A DNA stretch of 64,000 bases from JACDHG01 sp963815295 (GCA_963815295.1 CAWFFZ010000006.1:62001-126000), one strand, 5' to 3'. Positions 9,489-18,140 are shown, counted from the stretch's first letter. A program made the numbers and translations. The notes: a model not told the origin generated them from the sequence alone.

Positions 9489-10910
9489 TCAGGCGCTGAG
9501 GCGGCGGGTGCCGGTGTGGTCGACGAGCCAGTGTCTGCCGTGGGGTGATCGCCATAGGTAGATGCCGGGGAAGGGTTGTTTGACTTGCCATCGGCTGTGG
9601 GTGCGGATCCGGTGGTGTCGACGGGTCATGGGTCCGAGTTTCCCGATCCCGGTTTGGCCGGGTGGTCCGCCGTCGTCGGGGTCGAGGTAGGGGATGGTGT
9701 GGTCGAGGTCCATCCGACGGCTGGTGTTCGACGCATACGGGAAGGTGTCGGTGGGGGTGATGAGGTGGACGGCTTCGCGGATGTGGTCGGGGATTTCGTA
9801 GGCGTCGACGGGTGCGATGCCGGCGAGGTCGAGGACGGGTTTGAGGGTGATGGTGCAGTTGCCGAGCCATTGTTTGGCTTGGTCGAGGGTGACGGGTCCG
9901 ATCCCTTCCACCCGCGCCACACCCTCACCGGTATCCAGCGACTCACTGGTCAGGTGGACGTAGAGGACGGCTTTGGGTCGCGGGTCGACCTTGATGCTGA
10001 CTCCGCGGACGAACGCTTCCGGGTTCCCGCCGGGGTCGTGGGCGCCGTGGGGGTCGGCGTCGTCGAGTCCGATCGCTGGAGGGCACATCGTCAGGTAGGT
10101 CGGCGTCGCTGCGGTTCCGCTACCTGGTCGGCGGTGGTGGCGTACAGGTCCAGGGCTTGTTGGGGGCTGGCGAGGATCCCGACCGCTTTGGCCCGACGCC
10201 GATCCTTGCTGGTGGTGTTGCCGAGGAGTCCGATGCTGTCGGCGATCCGGTCGAGGGTGGCGTCGAAGAATTTCAGGTCGACGGCGTCGGCACGGATGAA
10301 CGCGGTCCCGGTCTCGTGATCTGTCCGACGGCTTCACCCACACCCCATGCTCGGTTTGTCTGGCCTCGGCCTCGGCCTGAGCCCGGTCGGGGTCGGCGGC
10401 GGTGAGGGTGGCGTCGATCATCGTCTCCAGCCGCCTCCAGGTGAGCCGGTCCGCCCACCGCGACACCTTCGCGTCGACCGCAGCGGCGGCGGCGGTGTCG
10501 TGGCTGCGGGTGGCGTGGGCGGTTTTGCGGCCGATCCACGGCTTCACCTCACCGGCACAGATCCGGGCCCACAACAGGGGGAGGCGGTGGCGCAGGTCGA
10601 GGGCGTCGGCGATCAGGAGTTCGCCGGCGTAGGTGGACAGGGCCAGGACGGCACCGAACTCGGCGCAGGCGAACTCGGCCACCTGCGGGGTTCCTTCGCC
10701 TCCGACCTGGATGAGCCGTTCGGAACCCGGCAACACGAAGCCTGTTCCTTGGAGGGTGCCGTGGACGTCGGCCCAGTGGGCGGCGATCTGCAGCATCTCG
10801 ACGTCGGCGGCCTCTGAGCGGCGGCGGGTTTCTTCGGCGCGGGTGAGGGTTTGGTTGGCGTCGAGGGTGTCGACATCAGCGGCAGTGGTGGTGGTGTGCG
10901 TGTCGTGCAT
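9489..10910 (-). CDS. DUF222/HNH endonuclease (13E12-type), frame disrupted
   Basis: This matches the DUF222-plus-HNH family (13E12 repeat proteins of mycobacteria), often multicopy and possibly mobile. The N-terminal half reads normally (TRAEETRRRSEAADVEMLQ, HRLPLLWARI) and the C-terminal HNH region has DLDHTIPY and GPMTRRHHRIRTHSRW. Between about 10115 and 10310 the open frame is low-complexity R/P-rich. The adjacent frame reads a sensible segment (FIRADAVDLKFFDATLDRIA, LLGNTTSKDRRRAKAVGILA). Two compensating indels therefore put about 65 residues out of frame. This is either a damaged gene or sequence error. The start is uncertain (ATG 10910, or GTG 10934). Confidence 0.75.
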   Translation of the reverse strand: MHDTHTTTTAADVDTLDANQTLTRAEETRRRSEAADVEMLQIAAHWADVHGTLQGTGFVLPGSERLIQVGGEGTPQVAEFACAEFGAVLALSTYAGELLIADALDLRHRLPLLWARICAGEVKPWIGRKTAHATRSHDTAAAAAVDAKVSRWADRLTWRRLETMIDATLTAADPDRAQAEAEARQTEHGVWVKPSDRSRDRDRVHPCRRRRPEILRRHPRPDRRQHRTPRQHHQQGSASGQSGRDPRQPPTSPGPVRHHRRPGSGTAATPTYLTMCPPAIGLDDADPHGAHDPGGNPEAFVRGVSIKVDPRPKAVLYVHLTSESLDTGEGVARVEGIGPVTLDQAKQWLGNCTITLKPVLDLAGIAPVDAYEIPDHIREAVHLITPTDTFPYASNTSRRMDLDHTIPYLDPDDGGPPGQTGIGKLGPMTRRHHRIRTHSRWQVKQPFPGIYLWRSPHGRHWLVDHTGTRRLSA

Positions 10911-11023
10911 GGGAGTGAATCTATCGGTGACCACCGACAGTTCTGAGGCTCAGATCCCCTTATACACAACGGTTTCCGAGACTTTCTTGCGTGCGGTCTG
11001 ATCGAGCTGCCGAGATTACCGGC

Positions 11024-11465
11024 GTCTCGACAAGCTCGACGCGACGAGCGCGGAACTCGGCGTTGCTGCGCCGTTCACCACGAGCGAAACCGCCGGCGAC
11101 CGACGCAACCGACATCGCGACTTCCGGCGTTGCTGCGCCTTTCACCACGAGCGCAACCGCCGGCCGCCGCGCGACGTAACCACGAGCGCAACCTCCGGCG
11201 TGCTGCGCCTTTCGACAAGCTCGACCGACCGTGGCGCGGCCGCAGTCGCGAGCGCAAGGCAACTCGAGCGAAACGCTCGGCGTTGCTGCGCCTTTCACCA
11301 CGAGCGAACCGCCGGCCGCCATCGAGAGGTAACTCACAGCGAAAGTCTCTGCGTTGCTGCGCCTTTCACCCCGAGCGAAACCGCCGGCGACCGGCGGGGG
11401 TCTCGACAAGCCCGACGAGTACGGCAGCTCAATCGCCAGGTCCCGACACAAGCTCGACCGCCGTG
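11024..11465. repeat. REP-like repeat block (~70-bp period) with REP cores
   Basis: The 577 bp between the HNH gene and ung holds no convincing gene. A unit beginning CGGCGTTGCTGCGCC recurs at about 11058, 11125, 11196 (degenerate), 11278 and 11349, spacing 67-82 bp. It is followed by CACCACGAGCG and usually CCGCCGGC. CCGGCG-TTGC at one end can pair with GCAAC-CGCCGG at the other, giving an imperfect hairpin. The short REP core (G)TCTCGACAAGCTCGAC occurs at 11024-11040, 11212-11226 and, with one mismatch, 11400-11416. Open frames across it translate to repeated GERRSN/VVKGAATP peptides and are spurious. Confidence 0.8.
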
Positions 11466-11487
11466 GCAACGCTCCACCGACGACGAG

Positions 11488-12165
11488 TCAGGTCAGGGAC
11501 CAGTCGATGGGGTCGGCACCCTGCTCGACGAGCAGAGCGTTGGTGCGGCTGAAGGGGCGCGACCCGAAGAATCCCCTAGCGGCAGACAGTGGAGACGGGT
11601 GGGCGCTCTCGACCGTCGCCACCTGTTCGAGCGCCGGTCGCGCCGACTGCGCGTCTCGGCCCCAGAGGATCGCTACGAGTGGCGAGCGGCGTCGTACGAG
11701 TGCATCGATGGCCAGGTCGGTCACCCGCTCCCACCCCTTGCCACGGTGTGAAGCAGGTCGGCCGGGCTGCACCGTCAATACTCGGTTCAACAGCAGCACA
11801 CCCTGGTCCGTCCAGGCGGAGAGGTCGCCATGCGGGGGCGCGGCCACACCCACGTCGTCAGCGAGCTCCCGGTAGATGTTGACGAGACTCTTGGGCAGCG
11901 GGCGCACCGAACGCTCGACCGCGAAGCACAGCCCGACCGGGTGCCCAGGTGTCGGGTACGGGTCCTGCCCGAGGACCAGCACCTTGACGTCCGCCAGCGG
12001 TTGTCGGAACGCGCGAAGCACCGCATCGCCGGCTGGGAGGTAGCTCCTGCCGGCCGCCACCTCCGCGCGCAGGAACATCCCGAGCTGGGCGATCGTCCCG
12101 GCCATTGGAGCAAGCGCGTCGGCCCAATCCGGGGCGACAAGATCAGCAAGTGGTCGCGGGGTCAC
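11488..12165 (-). CDS. ung: uracil-DNA glycosylase
   Basis: A family-1 UDG of 225 aa that removes uracil from DNA to start base-excision repair. Both active-site motifs are intact: GQDPYPTPGHPVGLCFAV (water-activating Asp) and HPSPLSAARGF (catalytic His loop). LLLNRVLTV and LWGRDAQ are also typical. The start is placed at GTG 12165, giving the usual MTPRPLADLV N-terminus, preceded by GGGGA; an upstream ATG at 12186 is in frame but less likely. It is transcribed divergently from the candidate structured RNA. Confidence 0.95.
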   Translation of the reverse strand: MTPRPLADLVAPDWADALAPMAGTIAQLGMFLRAEVAAGRSYLPAGDAVLRAFRQPLADVKVLVLGQDPYPTPGHPVGLCFAVERSVRPLPKSLVNIYRELADDVGVAAPPHGDLSAWTDQGVLLLNRVLTVQPGRPASHRGKGWERVTDLAIDALVRRRSPLVAILWGRDAQSARPALEQVATVESAHPSPLSAARGFFGSRPFSRTNALLVEQGADPIDWSLT

Positions 12166-12217
12166 GTCCCCAACTCTGCCAAACATGTGGATAAAGCTGG
12201 GGGTAACTTAGGCAAAA

Positions 12218-12522
12218 CGGCGTGTTGATCTGGACACGCCGAACCCCTTGAAAACAAGGAAAAGAAAGTCTGCCCAAGGTCTTGCGCAGCCTCCTCATGG
12301 CGAGATAGAACTTCTCCTACGAACTTCGGAAACGGAGTTCGGGGCAGGTCGGAAGACCTGGTCACGTCCGGTGAACTTCGGTTCATCGGCGTCATGCGGG
12401 GCAACCCGCGTGGATCGCTCGGTGACGCGGGGCGAGTTGACCAGGGGAGAAGATCTGTCGTGTCGGCAGCGTCACGGCCGAGACACCGAAGGCTCCGCAA
12501 ACTCATACTTTGCGGAGCCTTC
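12218..12522 (+). ncRNA. candidate structured non-coding RNA (~305 nt)
   Basis: The 422 bp between ung and otsA has no convincing gene but is packed with hairpins that make sense only on the plus strand. They are CGGCGTGT/ACACGCCG (12218-12241); CCTTG-AAAA-CAAGG (12246-12259); an 8-bp stem (12320-12341); CAGGTC-GGAA-GACCTG (12345-12360); a 9-bp stem with a TTCG loop (12368-12389); GCGGG-GCAA-CCCGC (12396-12409); long-range GTGACGC/GCGTCAC (12422-12428/12469-12475); and a perfect 14-bp terminal stem (12488-12522). Two GNRA-type loops and one UUCG loop fix the sense strand. No plus-strand gene follows, so a trans-acting RNA is more likely than a riboswitch. I could not match it to RNase P RNA, tmRNA, SRP RNA or ydaO by eye. 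Confidence 0.55.
12488..12522. terminator. perfect 14-bp hairpin, possible bidirectional terminator
   Basis: GAAGGCTCCGCAAA (12488-12501), a 7-nt loop CTCATAC, and TTTGCGGAGCCTTC (12509-12522) form a perfect stem. It lies 66 bp beyond the otsA stop on the minus strand and at the 3' end of the candidate RNA on the plus strand. No long U-run follows in either direction, as is common in high-GC actinobacteria. Confidence 0.6.
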
Positions 12523-12587
12523 ACCTATGTCGGGACACAGTGACCTGGGCCGGCCACCTGCGCCACTCATCTGGCCAGTGTTCAGGG

Positions 12588-14003
12588 CTACTTCGACGGC
12601 GCTTCCAGTCGGTCGCCGCCGAGGTCGGTGAGGAAGGCGTTGGCCCACGCGGCAATGTCGTGTTCCCGCACCTGCTTGCGCATCGTGCGCATCCGGCGGC
12701 TCTGCTCCTTTGGGCTGGCGTTCATGGCGGCGCGCATCGCGTCCTTGAGCCCGTTGATGTCGTGGGGGTTGACCAGGTACGCCTGCTTGAGCTCGTCGGC
12801 GGCGCCGGCAAACTCCGACAGCACCAGCGCACCGGAGTTCTCGTAGCGGCACGTGACGTACTCCTTGGCCACGAGGTTCATGCCGTCGGCGAACGGTGTG
12901 ACAACCATGACGTCGGCTGCCCTGAACAACGCCGCCATCTCCTCGCGCGGGTATGACGAGTGGGTGTAGTGGATCGGCTGGCGGCCGATGCGCCCCAGGT
13001 CACCGTTGATCCGGCCAACCCAGTGCTCGATGTCGTGGCGCACCTCGATGTACTGCTCCACTCGTTCGCGGCTCGGTGACGCGACCTGCACGAAGACGGC
13101 GTCGTCCACCGAGATCGCCCCGTCAACGATGAGCTCGCCGAAGGCGCGCAGGCGTTGCCGGATGCCCTTCGTGTAGTCCAGGCGGTCGACGCCGAGGAGC
13201 ATCACCCGGTCCCCGCCGATCTCCGTGCGGATCTCGTCAGCGCGGGCTTGCACCTCCGGCGTCTTCGCCAGCGTCTCGAGCTGCTGGAAGTCCAGCGAGA
13301 TCGGGTAGGCACGCGCACCGACCTCGCGGCCATCGCTCAGCCGGATCCGGTCGCGGTGCGTCTTGTGGCCGAGTCGCAGCCTGACCAGCCGCGCGAAGTT
13401 GGCGGCCCCACCGGGGCGCTGAAAGCCCACCAGGTCGGCGCCGAGGAGGCCTTCGAGGATCTGGTCGCGCCACGGCAGCTGCTTGAACAGCTCAGTCGGC
13501 GGGAACGGGATGTGCAGGAAGTACCCGATCTTCACGTCCGGGCGAAGCGCGCGGAGCATCGCCGGCACGAGTTGCAACTGGTAGTCGTGGATCCACACGA
13601 CTGCGTTCTTGGCGGCGGAGGCCGATGCCGCCTCCGCGAACCGCTGGTTGACCTGGACGTACGCCTCCCACCACTCACGGTGGAAAGCCGGCTTGGCGAC
13701 GACGTCGTGGTAGAGCGGCCACAACGTGCCGTTGGACATACCTTCGTAGTAACACTCGACCTCGCTGCTCGACAGTGGCAGCGGTTTCACGGTGAGGCCG
13801 TCCACCTGGAACGGCGCGTCGTCGTCAATAGCGGATCCGGGCCAGCCGATCCAGATGCCGTCGTGCTCGCGCAGCACTGGCTCGAGAGCGGTTACCAACC
13901 CGCCCGGCGAAGTGCGCCACTCAGACCCTTCGGAACGCTCCACGCGGTCGACCGGGAGCCGGTTGGCAACAACGACGAACGAGCTCTTCGACGACTTGGC
14001 CAT
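12588..14003 (-). CDS. otsA: alpha,alpha-trehalose-phosphate synthase (UDP-forming)
   Basis: A GT-B glycosyltransferase of family GT20 (471 aa) joining UDP- or GDP-glucose and glucose-6-phosphate to trehalose-6-phosphate. The sequence shows VVVANRLPVDR at the N-terminus, the SPGGLVTAL loop, VWIHDYQLQLVPAMLR, GYFLHIPFPPTELF, GVDRLDYTKGI and the C-terminal PFADGMNLVAKEYV donor-binding region. The length is normal. ATG 14003 is chosen as start. Its partner phosphatase gene otsB lies 3.2 kb away on the opposite strand with three genes between, so the two are not one operon. Role: osmolyte/desiccation protectant and cell-wall trehalose supply. Confidence 0.95.
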   Translation of the reverse strand: MAKSSKSSFVVVANRLPVDRVERSEGSEWRTSPGGLVTALEPVLREHDGIWIGWPGSAIDDDAPFQVDGLTVKPLPLSSSEVECYYEGMSNGTLWPLYHDVVAKPAFHREWWEAYVQVNQRFAEAASASAAKNAVVWIHDYQLQLVPAMLRALRPDVKIGYFLHIPFPPTELFKQLPWRDQILEGLLGADLVGFQRPGGAANFARLVRLRLGHKTHRDRIRLSDGREVGARAYPISLDFQQLETLAKTPEVQARADEIRTEIGGDRVMLLGVDRLDYTKGIRQRLRAFGELIVDGAISVDDAVFVQVASPSRERVEQYIEVRHDIEHWVGRINGDLGRIGRQPIHYTHSSYPREEMAALFRAADVMVVTPFADGMNLVAKEYVTCRYENSGALVLSEFAGAADELKQAYLVNPHDINGLKDAMRAAMNASPKEQSRRMRTMRKQVREHDIAAWANAFLTDLGGDRLEAPSK

Positions 14004-14103
14004 TGCCGTCAACCCTAAACGGGCTCGAGAGCGGGTGCACCTTCGACCGCCCTACGCCCTGTCGGTCGCTCACGAACGCGTGATCTCACGGCACAATCGA
14101 AGC

Positions 14104-16278
14104 GTGTCAGTCAGCGAACGACATCGCAGCGTGCCGGCGAGCGAACACCGACGCGTTGTGCCGTTTGCCGTCGTCACTGGTATCGGGCTTCTGACGCTGA
14201 TGTTCCCGCCGTACGTCGACGAGGTCGGTCACCTGCTGCTGGCGACAGCCTTGCTTGCGCTCGTCGTGGTCGTGGGGGTCAAGGCTCCCAGGGACTCGTG
14301 GTGGGTGGCGGTCCCACCGATGCTGTTCTTCCTCGTCGTGATGGTGCTGCGAGATGGCAGCGGGGGCGCGCCCTCCGGGGTGGCGCCGCTTGTCGGCCTA
14401 CCGGTCATGTGGATCGCCCTCTACGGCACGCGCGTGCAGATGTGGATGGCAGCTGCCGCCACCGCTGTGGTCTTCCTCGTCCCGCTCATCTTTGTGGGTG
14501 AGCCTGCATACCCGGCCTCGGATTGGCGGCGGGCGCTCCTGTGGCTCGCGTTCGCGGCGTTGATCGGACCGGTCGTCCAAGACGTCGTACGCACGCTCGT
14601 CGAGCGCGATCAGCAGCAGACGCAGGTCACCGCCCGTCTCGACGGTGTGCTCCGCGCTGCCACCGAGCACTCGATCATCGCGACGACCATTGACGGCACG
14701 ATCACCACCTTCAACGAAGGCGCCGAACGGATGCTCGGCTATCGCGCGGACGAGATCGTGGGCAAGCAGACGCTCGCGCTTCTGCACGACCCGGACGAGG
14801 TGGCCGAACGTGCCGCGGAGCTGGGGATCGACCCCGGCTTCGACGTCTTCGTGTCTATTGCTCGCCGCGACAGACGTGAAACCCGGGAATGGACCTACCT
14901 GGCGAAGGACGGCACCCGCGTCCCGGTCCGGTTGACGGTGACAGCCATCGAGGATCAGACCGGTCAGACCTTGGGGTTCATGGGCATCGCCGTTGACATC
15001 ACGGCGGAGAAAGAGGCCCTCGAACAAGTGAGATTTGCCGAGCAACGCTGGCGCGTGCTCCTGGACCACCTCCCTGACACGTCGGTGCTGACGGTCGGAC
15101 CCGACCTGCGGTATCGAGTGTCGGTGGGGCACGGGATGTCGCGTCGGGGCATGACGCAGGCGGTCGGCAAGACTCTCAGCGAGACATCGACACCGGAAAA
15201 CACAGCGATCCTTGAGCCGATCTATCGCGCCGCGCTAGACGGAGCAGAAGCCACGGTCGAGGTCGAGGGCACGTACACGGGCGCGACGATGGAGATCGTG
15301 GCTGTGCCGCTGCCGCCATACCAAGGGTCAGCCGAGGCGCTTGTCGTGGCCCGTGACGTCAGCGAGACCCGCCTCCGGGAGCGGCTGCTGCGCGACGCCC
15401 ACGAACGGTTTGCGCGGTTGTTCGCTGAGGCGTCCAACGGGATCGCCGTGCTGAGCCCGGTCGGCGTCATCAACGACGTCAATCCGGCGCTGTGCGAGAT
15501 GGTGGGCCGCACTGCCGAGACGCTGATCGGTCAACCGGCCACCGCCCTCGGCGGGCAGGAACGAACGGTGCAACGTTTCCTGACTGCGTTGCAGGAGAGC
15601 CCGACCGGGCGGCTGAGCCAAGAGACCCGGCTGCGGCACGCAGACGGTCACGTGATGGATGTGGCGTTCGACAGCAGCATCCTCACGGATGAAGCCGGCG
15701 GCCCAGATGAGATCCTCATCAACGCCGTCGACATCTCCGAGCGCCGCCGATACGAGGCACAGCTGGCGCACCTCGCCGACCACGATCCGCTGACCGGACT
15801 CGCGAACCGCCGACGCTTTGACGTGGAACTCACCCAACACCTCCTCCGCTGCCAGCGGTACGGCGCCCGAGGAGCCCTGCTGATGCTCGACCTCGACGGG
15901 TTCAAGGACATCAACGACACACTCGGCCATGCAGCGGGCGACCAGGTGATCGTGTCCACGGCCGACCTGCTCCGATCGCGGCTGCGCAAGTCCGACCTGG
16001 TGGCGCGTCTCGGTGGCGACGAGTTCGCGATCCTGTTGCCCCAAGGCACCCGCGAGTCGGCAGAGCAAGTCGCGGCGGACGTGGGCGAGCTCGTGCGCGA
16101 GAAGGCCGGCTTTCACGACGGACAACGGCTGGGTAGGGTCACGGCGAGCATCGGGGTCGTCATGATCGAGGACCGGGAGATCACCGTCAGCGACCTCCTG
16201 CGCTTCGCCGATAGGACGATGTACGACGCTAAGGACTCGGGCCGCGATCGCTATGTCGTGCACGAGCCGGCCGGCTAA
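14104..16278 (+). CDS. membrane-anchored PAS/GGDEF diguanylate cyclase
   Basis: Predicted 724-aa c-di-GMP synthase. An N-terminal membrane region of several hydrophobic segments (about residues 18-165) is followed by three PAS-type sensor domains: first near TEHSIIATTIDGTITTFNEG, second near DHLPDTSVLTVGPDLR, third near EASNGIAVLSPVGVINDVN. A GGDEF domain ends the protein (DPLTGLANRRRFD, then RLGGDEFAIL at about residue 637). RKSD five residues before GGDEF is a product-inhibition I-site. There is no EAL domain. The start is uncertain: GTG 14104 is the first plausible codon clear of otsA. It is divergent from otsA. The signal sensed is unknown. Confidence 0.88.
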   Translation: MSVSERHRSVPASEHRRVVPFAVVTGIGLLTLMFPPYVDEVGHLLLATALLALVVVVGVKAPRDSWWVAVPPMLFFLVVMVLRDGSGGAPSGVAPLVGLPVMWIALYGTRVQMWMAAAATAVVFLVPLIFVGEPAYPASDWRRALLWLAFAALIGPVVQDVVRTLVERDQQQTQVTARLDGVLRAATEHSIIATTIDGTITTFNEGAERMLGYRADEIVGKQTLALLHDPDEVAERAAELGIDPGFDVFVSIARRDRRETREWTYLAKDGTRVPVRLTVTAIEDQTGQTLGFMGIAVDITAEKEALEQVRFAEQRWRVLLDHLPDTSVLTVGPDLRYRVSVGHGMSRRGMTQAVGKTLSETSTPENTAILEPIYRAALDGAEATVEVEGTYTGATMEIVAVPLPPYQGSAEALVVARDVSETRLRERLLRDAHERFARLFAEASNGIAVLSPVGVINDVNPALCEMVGRTAETLIGQPATALGGQERTVQRFLTALQESPTGRLSQETRLRHADGHVMDVAFDSSILTDEAGGPDEILINAVDISERRRYEAQLAHLADHDPLTGLANRRRFDVELTQHLLRCQRYGARGALLMLDLDGFKDINDTLGHAAGDQVIVSTADLLRSRLRKSDLVARLGGDEFAILLPQGTRESAEQVAADVGELVREKAGFHDGQRLGRVTASIGVVMIEDREITVSDLLRFADRTMYDAKDSGRDRYVVHEPAG

Positions 16279-16398
16279 GACTGGCTCACAGGCTCGCCGC
16301 GGGGGCAAATGACAACGGTGTGGTTTGTCACCTACCATGAGCCCACAGGGTGGGGCGAGCCGCGAACCCCGCCGCGAAGGTCACCAGGAGCCGAACGG

Positions 16399-16698
16399 AT
16401 GGACGCTGCGAACGTCGTGACCTCGGGCGAGTCTGCCCGCGCCGCCGCCGACCTCTCCGAGCGTGACCAGCAGATCCTGGCCTTCGAGCGGCTGTGGTGG
16501 AAGTATGCCGGCGCCAAGGAGCAGGCGATCCGGGAGCAGTTCGCGATGTCCGCCACCCGCTACTACCAGGTGCTGAATGCGCTGATCGACCGTCCGGAGG
16601 CGATCTCGTTCGACCCGCTGCTCGTCAAGCGGCTGCGGCGGCTGCGCTCCGCTCGGCAACGACAGCGCTCAGCACGTCGACTGGGCATCGAGGTCTGA
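16399..16698 (+). CDS. DUF3263 domain protein
   Basis: A 99-aa cytosolic protein of the actinobacterial DUF3263 family, with the signature LSERDQQILAFERLWWKYAG, AKEQAIREQF and SATRYYQVLNALIDRPEA, and a basic C-terminal tail RRLRRLRSARQRQR. The fold is helix-turn-helix-like, so DNA binding is plausible. ATG 16399 has AGGAG at 16386-16390. An upstream in-frame start at 16309 lacks such support. It is followed 2 bp later by the LytR_C gene, a conserved pair in this group. Confidence 0.88.
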   Translation: MDAANVVTSGESARAAADLSERDQQILAFERLWWKYAGAKEQAIREQFAMSATRYYQVLNALIDRPEAISFDPLLVKRLRRLRSARQRQRSARRLGIEV

Positions 16699-16700
16699 CA

Positions 16701-17174
16701 GTGGCGCTCCCCTCTGCCGTGATGCTCGGCAGCCTTGCCTTTGTGGTGGCGGCGGGAGTCGGTCTCGTCGCGGTGGCCTCCAACGCCGCTGAGGACGCCG
16801 AGAAGAAACCCTCGGCCGACCAGTCGAAGACTCCACCCGAGGCTCCCCCGACGACTGCGCCCACGAAGAGGCCGCAGCACAAACAGCCTGCCAAGCCCCG
16901 CAACACCGTGCCAAAGGTGCTCGTCGAGGTCTACAACAACTCCGGCATCAGCGGTCTTGCGGCTGACCGGGCCGCGGTGCTGCACAGCGCGGGCTGGAAC
17001 GTCGCCGCCACCGACAACTGGTACGGCAACATCCCCGCCAACACCGTCTACTTCCCCGACCGGATGCGGCGGCAGGCACGCGAGCTGGCTGACGTCCTGG
17101 ACATCAGCCGGCTGCGTCCAGCCGTCTCTCCGATGCAGTTCGACCGGCTGACGGTCATCTTCACGACGGGCTAG
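16701..17174 (+). CDS. LytR C-terminal domain membrane protein
   Basis: 157 aa. One N-terminal membrane segment (about 9-27, VMLGSLAFVVAAGVGLVAVA) is followed by a Pro/Thr/Lys-rich linker and a LytR_C domain (VLVEVYNNSGISGLAADRAA to the C-terminus). LytR_C domains occur at the end of LytR-CpsA-Psr wall-polymer ligases; here it stands alone on a membrane anchor facing outward. It starts at GTG 16701, two bases after the DUF3263 stop, with GAGG upstream. A role in cell-envelope assembly is inferred from the domain only. Confidence 0.85.
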   Translation: MALPSAVMLGSLAFVVAAGVGLVAVASNAAEDAEKKPSADQSKTPPEAPPTTAPTKRPQHKQPAKPRNTVPKVLVEVYNNSGISGLAADRAAVLHSAGWNVAATDNWYGNIPANTVYFPDRMRRQARELADVLDISRLRPAVSPMQFDRLTVIFTTG

Positions 17175-17217
17175 CCCCCACTGCCTGTCAGGCAGGGCGG
17201 CCACGATCTGATCCTGG

Positions 17218-18060
17218 TTGACTAGCCGGGTGCTATCCGAGCCCTCGACTGCCGACGGCGCCGAAGGTCTGCGCGCACTCCTCGACGATCCAGGAAGCGC
17301 CCTCGTCGCGTTCGACTACGACGGGACGCTCGCGCCCATCGTTGACGATCCCATGCAGGCGAGACCACATCCCCGCGTCATACGAGCACTCGAGGGTCTG
17401 GCCGCGCACGTCCGCCTCGTCGCGGTAGTGACGGGCCGCCCTGCTGCCTTGGCGGTCGAGTTGGCAGGTCTCGAAGACATGCCAGGTCTGCACCACCTCG
17501 TCGTCGTCGGCCACTACGGGCTCGAACGTTGGGATGCCGCGACGGGCCAGCTGAGCCGGTCAGACCCACTGCCGGGGCTCGACGACGTACGCAAGGCGCT
17601 GCCCGCCCTGCTCGAGTCCTGCGGGGTCGACGACGCCCACGTCGAGGACAAGGGCCTCTCGGTCGCCGTGCACGTACGTCGGTCGACATCTCCCGACCAG
17701 GCGTTCCAAGCGATCCATGGCCCCCTCGACCAGCTGGCCGAGCAGCACGGCCTGGTCGCCGAGCCGGGCCGCTACGTCGTCGAGCTGCGACCGCCAGGGA
17801 TGGACAAGGGCCGTGCCCTGCGAGCGCTTGCCGAAGAGACCGCTGCCTCCACCGTCGTCTTCTGCGGCGACGACCTCGGCGACCTCGCAGCGTTTGCCGA
17901 AGTCGTCGCCATGCGTCGGCGCGGAGTCCGCGGACTCCGCATCTGCTCGGGCTCGGAAGAGGTGTCGGCGCTGGCCGAGCAGGCCGACGTCGTCGTCGAC
18001 GGGCCGGCAGGGCTCGCGGAGTGGCTCGAGGCCGTGGTCGACCGACTCGGGCCTGCCTGA
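17218..18060 (+). CDS. otsB: trehalose-6-phosphate phosphatase
   Basis: A HAD-superfamily phosphatase that converts trehalose-6-phosphate to trehalose. Motif I DYDGTLAPIVDDP (nucleophile and acid/base Asp), VVTGRPAA, GHYGLE, the K-containing MDKGRALRAL and FCGDDLGDLAAF (metal-binding Asp pair) are all present; length about 276-280 aa is typical. The start is TTG 17218 or, more likely, GTG 17230; neither has a clear Shine-Dalgarno. A 15-bp palindrome CTGCCTGTCAGGCAG (17181-17195) lies just upstream and might be regulatory. It works with OtsA encoded 3.2 kb upstream. Confidence 0.93.
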   Translation: MTSRVLSEPSTADGAEGLRALLDDPGSALVAFDYDGTLAPIVDDPMQARPHPRVIRALEGLAAHVRLVAVVTGRPAALAVELAGLEDMPGLHHLVVVGHYGLERWDAATGQLSRSDPLPGLDDVRKALPALLESCGVDDAHVEDKGLSVAVHVRRSTSPDQAFQAIHGPLDQLAEQHGLVAEPGRYVVELRPPGMDKGRALRALAEETAASTVVFCGDDLGDLAAFAEVVAMRRRGVRGLRICSGSEEVSALAEQADVVVDGPAGLAEWLEAVVDRLGPA

Positions 18061-18140
18061 CCCCTTGCCTGGCCTGGGCAGTCTCACATCACGAACAGGC
18101 ATCCTCCTATCCGAGACGAGTCGGGCTAGGGTGGTGCGAA

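Noticed and set aside
11041..11420. Possible CRISPR or integron attC array
   Set aside because: Intervals between repeats are themselves repetitive and degenerate, and no cas gene or integrase is present.
10960..11469. 169-codon minus-strand open frame across the repeat block
   Set aside because: It translates to repeated peptides (GERRSN, VVKGAATP) that simply read the REP-like units; no ribosome site or family match.
12218..12522. Riboswitch (for example c-di-AMP ydaO) rather than free RNA
   Set aside because: No plus-strand gene follows, and the ydaO core motifs are not evident by eye; kept only as a test to run.
12248..12631. 127-codon plus-strand frame in the ung-otsA interval
   Set aside because: Lacks a ribosome site, has no family features and runs into the otsA antisense; RNA structure explains the region better.
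13792..14103. Extended N-terminus of the PAS/GGDEF protein
   Set aside because: This part is antisense to otsA and reads as low-complexity sequence; GTG 14104 is a better start.
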